A stretch of DNA of 64,000 nucleotides from Octadecabacter sp. SW4 (GCF_008065155.1 NZ_CP042819.1:620001-684000), one strand, 5' to 3'; numbered from the stretch's first letter, positions 24,967 to 35,113 are shown. Program-made: numbers and translations. The notes: generated from the letters alone by a model not told the origin.

Positions 24967-25502
24967 ATGCGGTGCCCCCGTGAATCTACCGCCCCGGCGG
25001 CGGGGCGGCTGACCCCGAACACGGCATGCGACAGACCGACTACGACCGGATAGGACAGGATTGTCAGCACTGTCTGCGTCAATGTCAAACTAAACGGCGC
25101 TTGGGGGACCAGCAGGACGGCAAGGATGGCGTAATAGGTGACAGTGATTCCGACGATCCCCGCCGCTACAGTGGCCCATTCGACCGGAAACGGCATGGAG
25201 CGCAGACCGGTAGCCCGCGCGCGCAGCATTTCGGTCAGGATCAGCACAAGCGCGGTCCAAAGTCCCGGCGGGCGCTGAAACAGCAAATCGGCCAACAGGA
25301 AGACAGCGGCAATCAAAAGGGCGGGCACATAGTCAGGGCGCCGCGCCGCCCAGGTCAGGACCAGACCGAGCATGGCATCAGGAAAGCCGATGCCGCGTGG
25401 CATGGTCTGAAGCGGCAAAAGCTGCACGAAGATGATCACGATGCACAGCGCTACGAAAATCGCGCGCCCCATCCAGATTTGCGTGGTCGGAGAGTCAGCC
25501 AT
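24963..25502 (-). CDS. mreD: Rod-shape protein MreD
   Basis: 179 aa, mostly hydrophobic with five or six membrane helices and no catalytic motif, as in alphaproteobacterial MreD. It overlaps mreC by 8 bp and mrdA by 4 bp. Assignment rests on position and topology together. MreD links the MreB cytoskeleton to PBP2 and RodA. Confidence 0.85.
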   Translation of the reverse strand: MADSPTTQIWMGRAIFVALCIVIIFVQLLPLQTMPRGIGFPDAMLGLVLTWAARRPDYVPALLIAAVFLLADLLFQRPPGLWTALVLILTEMLRARATGLRSMPFPVEWATVAAGIVGITVTYYAILAVLLVPQAPFSLTLTQTVLTILSYPVVVGLSHAVFGVSRPAAGAVDSRGHRI

Positions 25503-26424
25503 CGGTGGCCTCTTCTTCGGGATCGACTTCGATGGGAGGTTCGGCGGCTGGCAGGACGGGCGGTTCGACAGGGGCGATCAGCGCGCCCGTGTCGCTGATC
25601 CGCTCGGCTTGTTGGCTGCGCAGCACACGCAGGAATTCAAGGCGTTCGTAGTCCGCCGACAAACGCACGCGCAGGCGGCGATCATTACCAAGCGCCACAC
25701 GCCCGACCAGCAAATCGGCAGGAAATAACCCGCCATCGCCTGAACTAATGACGCGATCACCCGGGCGCACGGCGTCCGGAACCTCAAGAAATTCGATCGG
25801 CGGATTGATGGTATTGTCGCCCGCCAGCACCGCGCGCTGACCCGAAGGCTGGATCGTCACCGGAATCCGGCTCGAGGTGTCCGTCAGCAGGATCACGCGG
25901 CTGGTGGTTTCGCCCACGCCGCTGATTCGCCCCACAAGGCCGATCCCGTCCATTGTCGGCCAGCCATCCAGAATGCCATCGCGCGCACCCACGTTCAGCA
26001 ATACCGATTGGCGAAACGGCGAGCCGCTGTCGGCCAGCACGACGCCGGTGACATGCGTGATCTGCGGGTCAAGGCGCACGTTGTTCAGGTCTCGCAGCTT
26101 GGCGTTTTCCTGTTCCAGTTGCAGGGCCGCCTCGCGCCATGCGCGCATTTGCTGCAGTTCACGGCGCAGGTCGCGGTTTTGCTCGGCAATCCGTCGATAA
26201 CTTTGAAAGTCGGCGATCAGGTTCACGGTGCCGGTCACCGGTGCCATGGCCCAATCAAACGATGGCACGACGCGGTCGATAACGGCCGCGCGGAACCGTT
26301 CCACGCGCGGGCTGTCGATCCGCCAGATCAAAAAGACGGCGAACATGAACAGCACCAGCACGCCGACCAGAAGCCTGCGCAGCGGGTTGATGTAGTCTTC
26401 GTTGTTGTGCCGGTCGCGTGCCAA
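25495..26424 (-). CDS. mreC: Rod-shape protein MreC
   Basis: 309 aa. One N-terminal membrane helix (about 17-33), a coiled coil (about 72-107: RIAEQNRDLRRELQQMRAW), then the MreC beta domains with VVLADSGSPFRQSVLLNVGARDGI and VISSGDGGLFPADLLVG. The C-terminus is acidic and Pro-rich (EPPVLPAAEPPIEVDPEEE). It organises the elongasome in the periplasm. Confidence 0.93.
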   Translation of the reverse strand: MARDRHNNEDYINPLRRLLVGVLVLFMFAVFLIWRIDSPRVERFRAAVIDRVVPSFDWAMAPVTGTVNLIADFQSYRRIAEQNRDLRRELQQMRAWREAALQLEQENAKLRDLNNVRLDPQITHVTGVVLADSGSPFRQSVLLNVGARDGILDGWPTMDGIGLVGRISGVGETTSRVILLTDTSSRIPVTIQPSGQRAVLAGDNTINPPIEFLEVPDAVRPGDRVISSGDGGLFPADLLVGRVALGNDRRLRVRLSADYERLEFLRVLRSQQAERISDTGALIAPVEPPVLPAAEPPIEVDPEEEATDG

Positions 26425-26450
26425 GGGTGGCTTACCCCCCTCGTATTAGA

Positions 26451-27548
<1,098 letters not shown>

Positions 27549-27615
27549 TTATAGGCGGGCTATCGAGGGGAGGGAAGGGGCATTGGCAGACACATTGGCG
27601 TGTTCTTGCCGGATC

Positions 27616-27646
27616 GTCGTGGCCGACCGATAAGGTCCGCCACGAC
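27616..27646 (-). terminator. Hairpin after leuA
   Basis: GTCGTGGC pairs with GCCACGAC, with GGACC/GGTC inside, a few bases past the leuA stop on the minus strand. There is no strong U-run. It probably ends or slows the leuA transcript before the mre operon. Confidence 0.5.
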
Positions 27647-27651
27647 CATGA

Positions 27652-29220
27652 TTATTCGCCCGCGTCCGTATAGCGGATTTCCTTGATATCGGATCCCGGT
27701 GCAGATTTTTCGCGCCGCACCAGCAGGCGGTTCAGTGCGTTGATATAGGCCATCGCACTGGCCACAACGGTATCGGTATCCGCAGACTGGCCGGTCGCGA
27801 TGCGCCCGTCTTCTTCCATGCGCACCGACACGGTGGCCTGGGCGTCAGTGCCCTCGGTCACGGCATGGACCTGATAAAGCTGCAAACGCGCATCATGGGG
27901 AAACAGCGCCTTGACGGCATTGAACGTGGCATCAACCGGACCGTCGCCGGTTGCGGATGTTTTGTGATCCTCGCCATCGATCTCGAGCACCATATCGGCC
28001 TTTTGCGGGCCATTCATGCCACAAACCACGGTCAGGTCTTTGAGCCTCAGGCGATCATCATCGCTGTTGTTCTGGCGGATCAGCGCGATCAGGTCGTCAT
28101 CGAACACTTCTTTCTTGCGATCGGCCAGATCCTTGAAGCGCACAAAGATATCCTTGAGCTCGTTATCGCCCATTTCAAAGCCCAGCTTGGCCAGTTTGTC
28201 ACGCAACGCCGCGCGACCGGAGTGTTTGCCCAGCGGCAAGGTCGTGCCCGACAGGCCCACATCTTCGGGTTTCATCACCTCGAATGTTTCACGGTTTTTC
28301 AGCATCCCGTCCTGATGGATGCCGCTTTCGTGGGCAAAGGCGTTCTTGCCGACGATGGCCTTGTTGAACTGCACAGGAAAGCCGCTGACCGTGGCGACGC
28401 GGCGCGAGATATTCATGATCTTGCGGGTGTCCACGCCCGTGTCATAGGGCATGATATCGTGGCGCACCTTGAGGGCCATGACGACTTCTTCCAAAGCGGT
28501 GTTGCCCGCGCGTTCGCCCAGGCCATTGATCGTGCATTCAATCTGGCGCGCGCCACCATTGACGGCGGCAAGACTGTTGGCCGTGGCCATGCCCAGATCG
28601 TTGTGACAATGGGTCGAGAAAACCACCGTATCTGCGTTGTCGACCTCGGCGATCAGCCGCGCGATAAGATCGGCGGATTCGACGGGTTCGGTATACCCGA
28701 CGGTGTCGGGGATATTGATCGTGCTCGCACCCGCCCTGATGGCGATATCGACAGTGCGTTTCAGGAAGTCCCATTCGGTGCGCGTGGCATCCATCGACGA
28801 CCATTGCACGTTGTCGCACAGATTGCGCGCATGGGTGACGCAGTCGTGGATGCGGTCAGCCATTTCATCCATCGTCAGGTTCGGGATGGCGCGGTGCAGC
28901 GGCGAGGTGCCGATAAAGGTGTGGATGCGCGGGGATTTGGCGTGTTTCACGGCCTCCCAGCAGCGGTCGATATCGTTGAAATTGGCGCGCGACAGGCCAC
29001 AGATCGTGGCGGATGCGGCACGCTCGGCGATCTCACTGACGGCTTTGAAATCACCCTCGCTGGCGATGGGAAAGCCGGCTTCGATGATATCGACGCCCAT
29101 ATCGTCAAGCATTTCGGCGATTTCCAGCTTTTCGGCGTGGGTCATGGTTGCGCCGGGGGATTGTTCGCCATCGCGCAGGGTTGTGTCGAAAATCAACACG
29201 CGGTTCTTGTCGTTTGTCAT
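27652..29220 (-). CDS. leuA: 2-isopropylmalate synthase
   Basis: 522 aa. First enzyme of leucine synthesis: acetyl-CoA plus 2-oxoisovalerate to 2-isopropylmalate. N-terminal barrel with FDTTLRDGEQSPG (residues 10-22), STHCHNDLGMA with the metal-binding HxH, and NGLGERAGNTALEE. The C-terminal LeuA dimer/regulatory domain (about 385-510) ends with DTDTVVASAMAYINALNRL and is where leucine feedback acts. The gene is preceded by a Leu-rich leader peptide and overlapping stem-loops, pointing to control by leucine supply. Confidence 0.96.
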   Translation of the reverse strand: MTNDKNRVLIFDTTLRDGEQSPGATMTHAEKLEIAEMLDDMGVDIIEAGFPIASEGDFKAVSEIAERAASATICGLSRANFNDIDRCWEAVKHAKSPRIHTFIGTSPLHRAIPNLTMDEMADRIHDCVTHARNLCDNVQWSSMDATRTEWDFLKRTVDIAIRAGASTINIPDTVGYTEPVESADLIARLIAEVDNADTVVFSTHCHNDLGMATANSLAAVNGGARQIECTINGLGERAGNTALEEVVMALKVRHDIMPYDTGVDTRKIMNISRRVATVSGFPVQFNKAIVGKNAFAHESGIHQDGMLKNRETFEVMKPEDVGLSGTTLPLGKHSGRAALRDKLAKLGFEMGDNELKDIFVRFKDLADRKKEVFDDDLIALIRQNNSDDDRLRLKDLTVVCGMNGPQKADMVLEIDGEDHKTSATGDGPVDATFNAVKALFPHDARLQLYQVHAVTEGTDAQATVSVRMEEDGRIATGQSADTDTVVASAMAYINALNRLLVRREKSAPGSDIKEIRYTDAGE

Positions 29221-29237
29221 TTGATTGGTCCTTTGAT

Positions 29238-29310
29238 CCTTAGCTGAATGTCATGGCGCGAAACACCTCTGAGCGGTCGCGCCGACAGGCACGCTCAGAG
29301 GCAGCTAAGG
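29238..29310 (-). promoter_or_regulatory. leuA leader: competing RNA stems (attenuator)
   Basis: In the leuA mRNA leader, 29302-29310 pairs perfectly with 29238-29246 (CCTTAGCTG/CAGCTAAGG, 9 bp) and 29292-29301 pairs with 29266-29275 (CCTCTGAGCG/CGCTCAGAGG, 10 bp). An alternative stem, GGCGCGA/TCGCGCC (29255-29261 with 29277-29283), encloses one half of the 10-bp stem and cannot form with it as a simple fold. The shared strand 29292-29310 overlaps the last Leu codons of the leader peptide, and the 9-bp stem reaches the AAGG just before leuA. A stalled ribosome would block the long stems and free the leuA start. No U-run was seen, so control may be translational. Confidence 0.6.
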
Positions 29311-29375
29311 AGAAGTAGCGCGCGCAGGGACAACCCACGGGGGGCAGTCAAAGGGGTATTTGGGCGCGTATCCAT
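29295..29375 (-). CDS. leuL: leuA leader peptide, Leu-rich
   Basis: 26 aa from the ATG at 29375, with eight leucines; four are consecutive (CTA CTT CTC CTT, residues 20-23), then SCL and stop. This is the classical layout of amino-acid attenuator peptides. The stop is 74 bp before leuA. TATAGT at 29383-29388 lies so close to the ATG that the message could be almost leaderless; a longer in-frame start upstream cannot be excluded. Confidence 0.65.
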   Translation of the reverse strand: MDTRPNTPLTAPRGLSLRALLLLSCL

Positions 29376-29448
29376 GGGGCGAACTATACAACGGACGCTT
29401 GGTTTGAAAAGGGGCAGTTTTGAAAAACTGCACATGATTATTTGTTTT

Positions 29449-29509
29449 GGGGCGCTGCCCCCTTGGCCCTTGGCCAATTCCCCCGGAGTATTTTTGAACA
29501 AAAGAAGCT
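29449..29509 (+). repeat. Intergenic repeat, copy 2
   Basis: TTTTGGGGCGCTGCCCCCTT, then CTTGGCCAATT, CCCCCGGAGTATTT and GAACAAAAGAAG. It is about 80% alike to 20878-20943 by eye and lies upstream of the SDR gene in the divergent leuA-SDR gap. Confidence 0.6.
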
Positions 29510-29543
29510 GGACCTGCCGCGCGGCAGGTCTAGGTGGGGCAAC

Positions 29544-30209
29544 ATGGAAAATGCTTTGATTATTGGTGCCTCGGGCGGGATCGGTGCCGCGGTGGCGCAG
29601 GAACTGTCGGCGCGCGGTGTGGCCGTGACGGGCCTGTCGCGCAGCGTGGACGGGTTGGATGTGACCGACCCGCGGTCTGTCGCGCGGGTGCTGGGCGCGC
29701 TTGCGGGGCCGTTTGATGTCGTGTTCATCGCAGTGGGGGTATTGGCCCCGAAGGGCAGCGCGCCTGAAAAGTCGCTCGCTGCGGTTGATGCCGGGGCAAT
29801 GGCGCAGGTGATGGCCCTGAATGCCATTGGTCCGGCGTTGGTTCTGGCGCAGGTGCCGCGCCTATTGCCCAAGGATCGCGCGTCGGTGGTGGGGGTATTG
29901 TCGGCACGTGTCGGGTCAATCGGGGATAACCAGATTGGCGGCTGGCATTCCTATCGCGCCTCCAAAGCCGCCTTGAACCAGATTGTGCATGGCGCGGCGA
30001 TTGAATTGGCGCGGTCTCACAAAAAGGCGGTCTGTGTGGCCCTGCATCCGGGCACCGTGGCGACACCCTTTACCGCTGATTATGCGGGGCGGCACAGCAC
30101 TGTTGCGCCCGCTGTGGCGGCGCGCAATCTGGTGGATGTCATGGCGGGATTGACTCCGCAGGATACGGGCAGATTCCTTGATTATGCGGGGAAGGCGGTG
30201 CCGTGGTGA
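29544..30209 (+). CDS. Short-chain dehydrogenase/reductase (CsgA-like)
   Basis: 221 aa from the ATG at 29544. The NAD(P) loop IIGASGGIGAAVAQEL starts at residue 5; the catalytic Tyr-Lys is in SYRASKAALNQ with the Ser upstream in VLSARVGSIGD. VCVALHPGTVATPF follows. Members of this short SDR group resemble Myxococcus CsgA and act on unknown small carbonyls. It overlaps the photolyase start by 7 bp, so the two are co-translated. Confidence 0.8.
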   Translation: MENALIIGASGGIGAAVAQELSARGVAVTGLSRSVDGLDVTDPRSVARVLGALAGPFDVVFIAVGVLAPKGSAPEKSLAAVDAGAMAQVMALNAIGPALVLAQVPRLLPKDRASVVGVLSARVGSIGDNQIGGWHSYRASKAALNQIVHGAAIELARSHKKAVCVALHPGTVATPFTADYAGRHSTVAPAVAARNLVDVMAGLTPQDTGRFLDYAGKAVPW

Positions 30210-31729
30210 GGCTGGTTCTGGTCCTTGGGGATCAGTTGAGCGAGGCGATTGCGGCGCTGCGTCAGGCGGACCCTGCGCGCGATATTGTCGTGATGGCCGA
30301 AGTCATGGGCGAGGCGGGCTATATCCCCCATCATCCCAAGAAGATCGCGTTGATTTTTGCAGCGATGCGCAAGTTTGCCGCCCGTCTTGAAGGGCAGGGC
30401 TGGACGGTGGCCTATACCCGTCTGGATGATGCGCAAAGCAGTGGCACGATTGCCGGTGAATTGCTGCGCCGTGCCGAAGAATTTGGTGCCGATGAGGCGA
30501 TCGCGACGCAGCCGGGCGAATGGCGCGTGATTGCCGAACTGGATGCGGTGCCGCTGACCCTGCGCCAATTGCCCGATGACCGCTTTGTCGCAACGCAGGC
30601 AGAATTTGCCGCTTGGGCGAAGGGGCGCAAACAACTGCGCATGGAGTGGTTTTACCGCGATATGCGCCGCAAGACCGGTCTGCTGATGGAGGGTGATCAG
30701 CCCGCGGGCGGGCAGTGGAATTTCGATCAGGAAAACCGCAAGCCCCCACCGCAAGGCATTGATTACAAAGGCCCGATGCGGTTCACGCCCGATGAAACCG
30801 TGACCGGCGTTCTGGCGCTTGTCGGCGCGCGCTTTGCGGATAATTTCGGCAGTTTGGATGATTTCTGGTTCGCTACCGATCAGGGGCAGGCGCGCCAGCA
30901 TCTGGCCCATTGGGTCCGGCATGGGTTGCCCAGGTTTGGTGACTATCAGGACGCGATGATGAGTGGCGAGAGGTTCCTGTATCACGCGATTGTCGGGCTA
31001 TACCTGAACATCGGCCTGCTTGAGCCGATGGAGGTTTGCCAAGCCGTTGAAGATGCGTGGAAAAGCGGGGATGTGCCGATCAATGCCGCCGAAGGGTTCA
31101 TTCGTCAGATCATCGGCTGGCGCGAGTATGTGCGCGGTATCTATTTCCTTGAGGGGCCGGAATATACTTCGCGTAACCTATTGAAACATAAGCGAGATTT
31201 GCCGGGGCTTTATTGGGGTGGCGCGACGCGGATGCGCTGCATGGCCCAGGCCGTAGGGCAGACCCGCGAGGAAGCCTATGCCCATCACATCCAGCGCCTG
31301 ATGGTCACGGGCAACTTTGCCCTGCTGGCGGGGGTTGATCCGGCGCAGGTGCATGGCTGGTATCTGGCTGTTTATGCGGATGCTTTTGAATGGGTCGAGG
31401 CCCCCAACACAATCGGCATGAGTCAGTATGCCGATGGCGGGGTTGTCGCGTCAAAGCCTTATATTTCCAGCGGAAATTACATCAACAAGATGTCAGATTA
31501 CTGTAAGGATTGCGCCTATCAGGTCAAGGACAAGACAGGGCCGGATGCCTGCCCGTTCAACCTGTTGTATTGGCATTTTCTGGACCGGCATCGCGGGCGG
31601 TTCGCGAACAATCCGCGCATGGCGAATATGTATCGCACCTGGGACCGGATGGCGGAAGACAAGCGTGAAACGGTGCTGGCGGATGCCGGTGCGTTTCTTG
31701 CGCGATTGGACGCGGGCGAGGCGGTTTGA
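30203..31729 (+). CDS. phrB: FeS-type (6-4) photolyase / cryptochrome-related protein
   Basis: 508 aa from a GTG at 30203, inside the SDR end. It has the N-terminal Rossmann domain (VLVLGDQLSEAIAAL) and a C-terminal FAD domain (RQIIGWREYVRGIYF, NFALLAGVDPAQVHGWY). Cys346, Cys434, Cys437 and Cys450 match the four ligands of the 4Fe-4S cluster in Agrobacterium PhrB and Rhodobacter CryB. It repairs (6-4) photoproducts under light or acts as a photoreceptor. The deazaflavin-like antenna site cannot be judged. Confidence 0.9.
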   Translation: MVRLVLVLGDQLSEAIAALRQADPARDIVVMAEVMGEAGYIPHHPKKIALIFAAMRKFAARLEGQGWTVAYTRLDDAQSSGTIAGELLRRAEEFGADEAIATQPGEWRVIAELDAVPLTLRQLPDDRFVATQAEFAAWAKGRKQLRMEWFYRDMRRKTGLLMEGDQPAGGQWNFDQENRKPPPQGIDYKGPMRFTPDETVTGVLALVGARFADNFGSLDDFWFATDQGQARQHLAHWVRHGLPRFGDYQDAMMSGERFLYHAIVGLYLNIGLLEPMEVCQAVEDAWKSGDVPINAAEGFIRQIIGWREYVRGIYFLEGPEYTSRNLLKHKRDLPGLYWGGATRMRCMAQAVGQTREEAYAHHIQRLMVTGNFALLAGVDPAQVHGWYLAVYADAFEWVEAPNTIGMSQYADGGVVASKPYISSGNYINKMSDYCKDCAYQVKDKTGPDACPFNLLYWHFLDRHRGRFANNPRMANMYRTWDRMAEDKRETVLADAGAFLARLDAGEAV

Positions 31730-31752
31730 CGGGGAAAAGGCCCGTGTGGAAA

Positions 31753-31796
31753 GCGTATGGAACCCGTATGGAAAGCGTATGGGTCCGGTATGGCGT
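31753..31796 (+). repeat. 11-bp tandem repeat, four units
   Basis: GCGTATGGAAC, CCGTATGGAAA, GCGTATGGGTC and CGGTATGGCGT follow each other directly, sharing a GTATGG core. They lie in the 142-bp gap after the photolyase, just before a REP pair. No coding or binding role is evident. Confidence 0.6.
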
Positions 31797-31807
31797 GTGG
31801 TAGTATG

Positions 31808-31867
31808 AATCCCGCCCTACAGGGTGGCGGAATACGGTTGGGGATGGCGGGATAAATCCCGCCCTAC
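31808..31867. repeat. REP palindrome pair
   Basis: A half copy AATCCCGCCCTAC (31808-31820) and a full palindrome GGCGGGATAAATCCCGCCCTAC (31846-31867). Same family as copies at 47.7, 48.05, 48.3 and 63.8 kb. It lies between convergent genes and may act as a bidirectional transcript end. Confidence 0.7.
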
Positions 31868-31871
31868 GGGG

Positions 31872-33308
31872 TTATTCGCTGGTCGGTTCGTCCTCGATAA
31901 CCACACCGTCGGTTGCCGGGCTGGCCTCGCCTTGGGTGACGAGCGCGCCGTCTTGCCACGCTCCTGTTGCCGTTTCACCCGAGGCATAGCGCATCGTGCC
32001 ATCGCCCTGACGGCGGCCTGCGCGGAACATGCCCTCGTAGACGTCGCCCGTGGCATAGGTCGCTACCCCGATGCCGCTGATTTCGCCGGTTTGCCATTGG
32101 CCTTCATAGGTAAAGCCGCCGACCATCGTCATTTTGCCGCGCCCGTGGCGCTGTCCATCAAGGAATTCGCCCTCGTAAACGGTGCCATCCGCATAGGTCG
32201 CGGTGCCGATGCCGTTGCGCTGCCCCTGAACCCAGGTACCGGCATAGGTATAGCCGTCGGCGTAGGTCATCGTGCCCTCGCCGTGGTAGGCGCCGGCCAG
32301 AAATTCGCCTTCGTAGACAAGGCCCGTGGCATAGGTGAACGTGCCGCTGCCTTCGATCACGCCGCCGCGCCAGTCGCCTTGATAGCTTGAGCCGTCCGCA
32401 TAGGTATGGGTGCCTTTGCCATCCGGCAGGCCAGCGCGAAATTCGCCGTCATAGCTGGAACCGTCAGGATAGGTCACGACACCGATCCCTTCCATGTCGC
32501 CGCCGACCCAGGCGCCGATATAGGTATAGCCATCCGCGCCGCGAAACGTGCCCTGCCCGTGGCGCCGGTCATCGGCAAACGCGCCTTGATAGACATCGCC
32601 ATTGGCGAATGTCAGCGTGCCCGTGCCCTGTTTCAGACCCGCGACCAGATCGCCTTCGTAGATATCGCCGTTGGGGCGCACGACGCGGCCCTGACCCTGA
32701 ATGGCCCCCGCCGCCCATGTGCCGGAATAGACAAGGCCATCGGCCATCGTCAGCGTGCCTTCGCCTTCGCGTTCGCCGTCAACCAGCGTGCCATGATAGA
32801 CCGCGCCATCGGGGTATGTGATCGTGCCCTCGCCCTGTTTGACGCCATTCACCCACGACCCTTCGTAGATGTAACCGGACGGGCTGCGCATGGTGCCCTG
32901 GCCGTGGTGCATGGCATTGCGCAATTCGCCTTCGTAGATCGTGCCGTTGGCGTAGCGCACGATGCCGCGGCCGGTCATTTTGCCATCGGTCCAGTCGCCT
33001 TCGTAGGTGCCGCCATCGGCAAAGACGATGGTCCCGAAGCCTTCGGGCTTGCCTAGGGCGAATTGCCCTTCATAGACCGCGCCGTTGGGATATCGTGCGG
33101 TGCCTTGTCCGCGAATTTCGCCTTCGAACCATTCGCCGGTATATTCATAGCCGTTGGGCAAGCGGTAGCTGCCCATCCCGTGTTGCAGGCCGTTCAGAAA
33201 GCCACCCTCGTAGACGCCACCATCGTCGTATTGCTTGACGGTGACGTCCTGCGCAAAGGCAGGGGCGGCGAACAACAGCGCGGCGATCAGGGGCAGGTGG
33301 CGATTCAT
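31872..33308 (-). CDS. Exported MORN-repeat protein
   Basis: 478 aa from the ATG at 33308. Residues 1-19 are a signal peptide (LPLIAALLFAAPAFAQ). The rest is 18 full 23-residue MORN units (YxGxxxxGxxxGxGxxxxxxGxx) and a partial one, then an acidic tail. Position 5 of the units alternates F/L and W nearly throughout, giving a 46-residue super-repeat with one slip at units 9-10. MORN arrays form long beta-sheet rods. The role in the periplasm is unknown. The gene is divergent from nadE. Confidence 0.85.
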   Translation of the reverse strand: MNRHLPLIAALLFAAPAFAQDVTVKQYDDGGVYEGGFLNGLQHGMGSYRLPNGYEYTGEWFEGEIRGQGTARYPNGAVYEGQFALGKPEGFGTIVFADGGTYEGDWTDGKMTGRGIVRYANGTIYEGELRNAMHHGQGTMRSPSGYIYEGSWVNGVKQGEGTITYPDGAVYHGTLVDGEREGEGTLTMADGLVYSGTWAAGAIQGQGRVVRPNGDIYEGDLVAGLKQGTGTLTFANGDVYQGAFADDRRHGQGTFRGADGYTYIGAWVGGDMEGIGVVTYPDGSSYDGEFRAGLPDGKGTHTYADGSSYQGDWRGGVIEGSGTFTYATGLVYEGEFLAGAYHGEGTMTYADGYTYAGTWVQGQRNGIGTATYADGTVYEGEFLDGQRHGRGKMTMVGGFTYEGQWQTGEISGIGVATYATGDVYEGMFRAGRRQGDGTMRYASGETATGAWQDGALVTQGEASPATDGVVIEDEPTSE

Positions 33309-33454
33309 ATCTGTGCGGTCCTTGATATTCTTTGGCCAAGCTAATGGACGGGGCAGGGCCGTGCAACGGTGGAAAGGGTCACGTATCGCTGCAATCGGCT
33401 TCCCCTTGCCGGTTGTTCTGCTAAATGGAGGGTCAAGAACCAAGGATTGCTGCA

Positions 33455-35113
33455 ATGACCGACCGATTTCGCCTGTCGCTGGCCCAGTTGAACCCCACCG
33501 TGGGTGACCTGAAGGGCAACGCTGCCAAGGCCCGCGATGCCTGGGAACAGGCACGGGCGGCGGGGGCGGATATGGTCATGCTGCCCGAGATGTTCATCAC
33601 CGGTTATCAGGCGCAGGATCTGGTGTTGAAACCGGCCTTTACGCTGGCGGCGATGGATGCGGTCGCGGACCTGGCGCGTGATTGCGCCGATGGTCCGATG
33701 ATCGCGATTGGCGGGCCATTGTCGGAACTGCCCAAGCTGCACAACGCCTATTTCATCCTGAAGGGTGGCGAGGTTCATGCCACGACCCGCAAATATTACC
33801 TGCCCAATTTCAACGTCTTTGACGAAGTGCGCCTGTTTTCGCGTGGCGACATGCAGGGCCCCTGGGACGCGGGCGCGCTGCGCATCGGCACGCCGATCTG
33901 CGAAGATGCCTGGTATGAAGATGTCTGCGAAGCGATGGTGGAAAGCGGGGCGGAAATGTTGCTCGTGCCCAACGGATCGCCCTATTTCCGCAACAAATAC
34001 GATATTCGCCTGTCCAACATGGTAGGCCGCGTGATCGAAAATGACGTCCCGCTGGTTTATCTGAACCTTGTCGGCGGGCAGGATGATCAGGTGTTTGACG
34101 GAGGGTCGTTCGTGCTGAACCGTGGCGGCAAGCTGGCCGTGAAGCTGCCGTTATTTGACGAGGCCGTCGTGCATGTGGATTTCGTGCGGGATGCAGAGGG
34201 TTGGCGCGCTATTGAGGGTGACGTGGCGATTTTCCCCGACGATCTGGAGCAGGATTATCGTGTCATGGTCGAGGGTCTGCGCGATTACATGCGCAAGACG
34301 GGGTTCAAAAAGGTGCTGCTGGGGCTGTCGGGCGGGATCGACAGCGCGATTGTCGCCACGATTGCCGCTGATGCATTGGGGCCGGACAATGTGCGCTGTG
34401 TGATGCTGCCCTCTGAATATACCTCGCAATCCTCGCTGGATGACGCGGCAAAGGTCGCGGATGCGCTGGGCTGCTCATACGACACGGTGCCAATCGGTCC
34501 GACCCGTGCTGCCGTAACCGAGACCCTCGCGCCGCTGTTTGCCGGGCTTGAGGAAGGTCTGACCGAAGAAAACATCCAAAGCCGCATCAGGGGTCTGCTG
34601 CTCATGGCGCAGTCCAACAAGTTCGGCGAAATGCTGCTGACTACGGGCAATAAATCCGAGGTGGCCGTGGGGTATGCGACGATCTATGGCGATATGGCGG
34701 GCGGCTATAACCCGATCAAGGACATGTATAAAACGCGGGTGTTTGATGCCTGCCGCTGGCGCAACGTCCATCACCGCCCTTGGATGAAGGCACCTGCGGG
34801 GGAAATGATCCCCGAAAGTATCATCGACAAGCCCCCTTCGGCAGAATTGCGCGCCGATCAAAAGGATGCGGACAGCCTGCCGCCCTATGACGTGTTGGAC
34901 GGTATTCTGACGCTGCTGGTGGACGAGGAAGCATCGGTGTCCGATTGCGTCGCCGAAGGCTATGATCGTGACACGGTCAAGCGAGTCGAACACCTGCTTT
35001 ATATCAGTGAATACAAGCGCTTTCAGTCCGCTCCCGGCCCCCGCCTGTCCAAGCGCGCGTTCTGGCTGGATCGCCGCTATCCGATCGTCAACCGCTGGCG
35101 CGACGAGGGGTAG
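33455..35113 (+). CDS. nadE: Glutamine-dependent NAD+ synthetase
   Basis: 552 aa from the ATG at 33455. The N-terminal nitrilase-type glutaminase domain has the triad Glu45, Lys113 and Cys149 (PEMF, TRKYYLPNF, TPICEDAW). The C-terminal synthetase domain has the ATP-pyrophosphatase loop SGGIDS at 292-297 and TGNKSEVAVGY. It makes NAD+ from deamido-NAD+, glutamine and ATP, the last step of NAD synthesis; nadD is also in the window (54301). Confidence 0.95.
   Translation: MTDRFRLSLAQLNPTVGDLKGNAAKARDAWEQARAAGADMVMLPEMFITGYQAQDLVLKPAFTLAAMDAVADLARDCADGPMIAIGGPLSELPKLHNAYFILKGGEVHATTRKYYLPNFNVFDEVRLFSRGDMQGPWDAGALRIGTPICEDAWYEDVCEAMVESGAEMLLVPNGSPYFRNKYDIRLSNMVGRVIENDVPLVYLNLVGGQDDQVFDGGSFVLNRGGKLAVKLPLFDEAVVHVDFVRDAEGWRAIEGDVAIFPDDLEQDYRVMVEGLRDYMRKTGFKKVLLGLSGGIDSAIVATIAADALGPDNVRCVMLPSEYTSQSSLDDAAKVADALGCSYDTVPIGPTRAAVTETLAPLFAGLEEGLTEENIQSRIRGLLLMAQSNKFGEMLLTTGNKSEVAVGYATIYGDMAGGYNPIKDMYKTRVFDACRWRNVHHRPWMKAPAGEMIPESIIDKPPSAELRADQKDADSLPPYDVLDGILTLLVDEEASVSDCVAEGYDRDTVKRVEHLLYISEYKRFQSAPGPRLSKRAFWLDRRYPIVNRWRDEG

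Noticed and set aside
27865..29247. 460-aa open frame antisense to leuA
   Set aside because: It mirrors the codon structure of leuA, shows no domain, and high-GC coding regions commonly leave the opposite strand open.
33309..33554. N-terminal extension of the MORN protein to 33554
   Set aside because: The ATG at 33308 gives a clean signal peptide; the upstream codons overlap nadE and its promoter.
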